From Pseudomonadota bacterium (GTDB lineage: Bacteria > Desulfobacterota > Desulfobulbia > Desulfobulbales > SURF-16), in the NCBI GenBank assembly GCA_018816555.1, contig JAHIVT010000096.1, positions 1-41,201 on the forward strand: a DNA stretch of 41,201 nucleotides. Direction: 5' to 3'. A program made the translations under genes and the position numbers. This document shows, in pieces, positions 38,673 to 41,201 of this stretch (its first letter is position 1; every line of letters starts with the position of its first letter). The notes under the pieces are model-generated. The model did not search any database. It had not been told where the DNA came from and saw only the letters and a list, made by a program, of their open reading frames with translations.

Positions 38673-41201
38673 ATGATGAAACTGCCCGTCCTGTTGTGCA
38701 CCCTTTTGCTGGCCCTCTGCCGTGTTCTGCCCTGCTGGGCCTATCCGGGAAGCGATCCGTTTGAACTGCTGATCGTCGCCCCGGCCGATTTCAAGCCACT
38801 GCTTACGGTCCTCCAGGACCACAAGAACGCCAGCCTCATGCCCACCGACATCATCACCCTGGAAGAGATTTTCTCCCATTTCAGCGGTGCGGATGAGGCG
38901 GAGCAGGTAAAAAGGGCCATTGCCCGCTTCGAGGAAAACAACGGGGTCAAATACGTCATGCTGGTGGGCGATATGGATCTACTGCCGGTCCGCTGGGTGA
39001 CCCATGAAGATGATAACGCTCCGGCCACCCGCCTCTATTATTATCCCAGCGATCTCTACTACGCCGACCTCTACGATAGCGGCGGCTCCTTTTCCACCTG
39101 GAATTTTGACGGGGACGCCTATTACGGCGAGCACCTGGCCAGCCGCGACTGCGCCAGCAACCCCTTCTCCGTCAACACCGACCGGGCCGATTTCCATCCC
39201 GATGTGGCTGTGGGCCGGGTGCCTGCCTCAACCCTGGCAGAGGTGGAGAGTTATGTGGCCAAGATCATCTACTACGAGCATCTGACCGCCCTTGCCCCGG
39301 ACGACTGGTTCCACAACATGACCCTGCTGGCGGCCGGGGGCAGGCTCTGCGATCCCGGCATCCACTTCAACGATATCCAGTCCTTCCTGGATACTGACTT
39401 CAGCTACGCCTCCTATCTTGATCAGTCCTTCTATCTCCCCAATGTTGATCATGCGGAACGACCCTGCGACTGCAATGTGGGCGAGACTTTGACCGCCTGC
39501 ATGAGCCGCACCGGGCTCTCCGCAGCCCAGATCGACATCTTCAAGAACGCTGACGACTACCTCTCCAACCGGCCCGACGCGGCCCTGGAAAATATCGGTT
39601 TTCTCGCCTACCACGACCATACCCAGAGCATGGGCAATTCAAACTATGATTCCGTGATCAACAACACCGGCCGCTTCACCATCGCCTTTTCCGACGGCTG
39701 CAGCGACGGCGGCTTTGCCGGTGGGCCTCCCGGTGAAATGGCCCGCTTCGCCCCCAGTCTGGCCGGCGGCCAGGATCTCCCCTACCGGGAAATTGGGGGT
39801 CGCGAGCTTAACGTCACCTTTGTCGATTCCTATCAGGATACCGACCACGACGGCGACGACGAGAAATATTACCAGATCATCGACTGCGTCATTGACGGAA
39901 CCACCTATCCCCTGGTGGGGGATCACTGCGGCGGCGGTTTTTTTCCGGACATGACCTTTACCGACGATTTCGATTCCGGCGGCGGCATCATCAGCAGAAG
40001 CGCCCCCTACATCGTCAACGCCCCACCTCCTGCCACCATGCAGCCTGCCACCGCGGACCGCGAGTTTCATCCGGAACGAAAACTCTTTGCCAAAAACAGC
40101 ACCACGGATGAAGAAACCGGCTGGATCGGCCTGGTGGCCGCCACCAAGAGCGCCAGTTTTCCTGCCAACGGCGAACTGGAATCGCTCTTTTTCCAGGGCT
40201 ACAGATATCCCCATGCCACGGTTGCCGGCAGAAACCGCCTTGGCGACATGTGGCGCTCCATGGAGGAATACTGGCTGGAGGAGATCTTTGATGCCGGCGG
40301 CAACTTCCTGCTCACCGGATTCCTTGACAAGTTCGACATGGACCGTGGAACCTGGTTCAACCCATACTGCAGCCGCTCCCTGGAACATGCCATGATGTTT
40401 AACCTCTTCGGCGATCCTTCCTTAAGAGTTGGCGGGGTGGCCGGCCTCCATGACAGCCTTCCCCCGGAGACCAGCTGTGCCGACGGGATCATCCTTGGCG
40501 GCAGCGGCGCGGTGACCATTCCCCTTACCGCCACTGATTACGGCTCGCCCCCCTCCGGGGTCAGGAACACCTGGTACAGAATCAACGAAGGCAGCTGGCA
40601 GACCAGTACCAATCCGACCATACCCCTCTCTGCCGGCTCTACCAGCGACGGCTATTATACCTTGAATTTCTACTCCGAGGACTATGTGGGCAACGTGGAG
40701 ACGGAAAACGAGGCGGTGATCGGCATTGACACCTATCCGCCCCGCACCTCCATCCTGCTTGATGGTGAAGCCCCCTTCTTTCTGCTTTGCGCCTGCCCGA
40801 TCGGTATGGACTGCGACTGCCCGGAACGGGGCTGCTTTACCAAAGAGGTGGAAGTGACCTTAAGCGCCGTGGATAACCCCGCTCCGGTGGCGCCGGCCGA
40901 GTCTGCTCCCACCGAGATCTGGAACGCCCCCCTGGGCGGCACCTCAAGCGATATATTCAATGCGGTGCGGCAGACAGGGGACCGCGGTTTTATCATGGCC
41001 GGTTTCTCTTCCACGGACAGCGCCGGTGGCTATGACGCCTGGCTCATGAAAACCGACGGTGACGGAAACAAGGAGTGGGACAAAACCTTTGGCGGTACTG
41101 AATTCGACAAGGCTTATGATGTTCTCCAGGCAACGGACGGCGGTTATCTGATCGCCGGCCAAACCTCGTCCTTCAGTGCAGGCAGCAGCGACGGCTGGCT
41201 G
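38673..41201 (+). CDS. C25 (gingipain-like) peptidase family exported protein, truncated by window edge
   Basis: Open frame of 843 codons from ATG 38673 to the end of the window without a stop. Signal peptide MMKLPVLLCTLLLALCRVLPCWA. Residues ~25-560 match the C25 peptidase fold: KYVMLVGDMDLLPVRW, DVAVGRVPASTLAEVESYVAKIIYYE, then candidate catalytic His in GFLAYHDHTQSMGN (~310) and Cys in IAFSDGCSDGGFAGG (~345). The GDPSLRVGG end of the domain is typical. Then Ig-like parts (LPPETSCADG...WYRINEGSW; YPPRTSILLDG) and, at the right edge, the start of WxxxFGG repeats: APLGGTSSDIFNAVRQTGDRGFIMAG then KTFGGTEFDKAYDVLQATDGGYLIAG. Secreted or surface-bound; may be a C25-type protease or a dead relative used as an adhesin. 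The rest lies outside. Confidence 0.85.
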   Translation, partial: MMKLPVLLCTLLLALCRVLPCWAYPGSDPFELLIVAPADFKPLLTVLQDHKNASLMPTDIITLEEIFSHFSGADEAEQVKRAIARFEENNGVKYVMLVGDMDLLPVRWVTHEDDNAPATRLYYYPSDLYYADLYDSGGSFSTWNFDGDAYYGEHLASRDCASNPFSVNTDRADFHPDVAVGRVPASTLAEVESYVAKIIYYEHLTALAPDDWFHNMTLLAAGGRLCDPGIHFNDIQSFLDTDFSYASYLDQSFYLPNVDHAERPCDCNVGETLTACMSRTGLSAAQIDIFKNADDYLSNRPDAALENIGFLAYHDHTQSMGNSNYDSVINNTGRFTIAFSDGCSDGGFAGGPPGEMARFAPSLAGGQDLPYREIGGRELNVTFVDSYQDTDHDGDDEKYYQIIDCVIDGTTYPLVGDHCGGGFFPDMTFTDDFDSGGGIISRSAPYIVNAPPPATMQPATADREFHPERKLFAKNSTTDEETGWIGLVAATKSASFPANGELESLFFQGYRYPHATVAGRNRLGDMWRSMEEYWLEEIFDAGGNFLLTGFLDKFDMDRGTWFNPYCSRSLEHAMMFNLFGDPSLRVGGVAGLHDSLPPETSCADGIILGGSGAVTIPLTATDYGSPPSGVRNTWYRINEGSWQTSTNPTIPLSAGSTSDGYYTLNFYSEDYVGNVETENEAVIGIDTYPPRTSILLDGEAPFFLLCACPIGMDCDCPERGCFTKEVEVTLSAVDNPAPVAPAESAPTEIWNAPLGGTSSDIFNAVRQTGDRGFIMAGFSSTDSAGGYDAWLMKTDGDGNKEWDKTFGGTEFDKAYDVLQATDGGYLIAGQTSSFSAGSSDGWL

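Noticed and set aside
1-41201. CRISPR array, tRNA or rRNA genes
   Set aside because: No regularly spaced repeats, cloverleaf-like or rRNA-like sequence was seen on reading either strand.

Overview
The window reads as a chromosomal segment of a Gram-negative anaerobe, most probably a Desulfobacterota (former Deltaproteobacteria) member. This is an inference from gene content: many one- and two-component sensors with PAS and receiver domains, a Tat-exported molybdenum hydroxylase, a rhodanese-type selenoprotein, V4R-like sensors, a gingipain-like C25 peptidase and lipoproteins. No rRNA or tRNA gene and no CRISPR array was seen.

Left part (1-16830) is mostly core genome: the 3' end of a mogA/moaB gene; a small exported repeat protein; leucyl aminopeptidase pepA; a phasin-like gene translationally coupled to a UbiB/ABC1 kinase; a glycine-zipper lipoprotein and nadC; a second glycine-zipper lipoprotein; fumC; an orphan RelE-like protein with a four-cysteine insertion; three regulators (7.6-8.7, 10.7-11.4 and 11.6-12.1 kb) that share the same C-terminal Cys-rich module; a Nudix hydrolase of RppH type; an AGCS alanine/sodium symporter; a 164-bp hairpin element; and a zinc-ribbon/TPR/double-PDZ membrane protein.

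Middle part (16.8-28.4 kb) is an accessory region, visibly more AT-rich, with long gene-poor gaps and broken genes. It holds a tight three-gene operon with 4-bp overlaps (membrane + PLD-like + 2H phosphoesterase protein; a second 2H phosphoesterase-like protein; a radical SAM enzyme), a small three-helix membrane protein, a frameshifted IS1182-type transposase remnant, a macro-TIR fusion protein resembling Thoeris components, an exported protein with an internally duplicated domain, a TolC remnant, a set of tiny membrane proteins (DUF3309, DUF5670-like) beside a broken BON-domain gene, and a small secreted protein with a textbook terminator.

Right part (28.4-41.2 kb): a three-rhodanese exported protein whose frame is interrupted by an in-frame TGA exactly where a cysteine is expected, followed by a SECIS-like hairpin with a GGUCU apical loop (a selenoprotein that ordinary gene calling splits in two); a hybrid histidine kinase behind two V4R-like sensor genes; a Tat-exported aldehyde oxidoreductase of the PaoABC type in the order 2Fe-2S / Mo / FAD; an alpha/beta hydrolase; two ~100-bp direct repeats; and a large C25-family peptidase that runs off the right edge.
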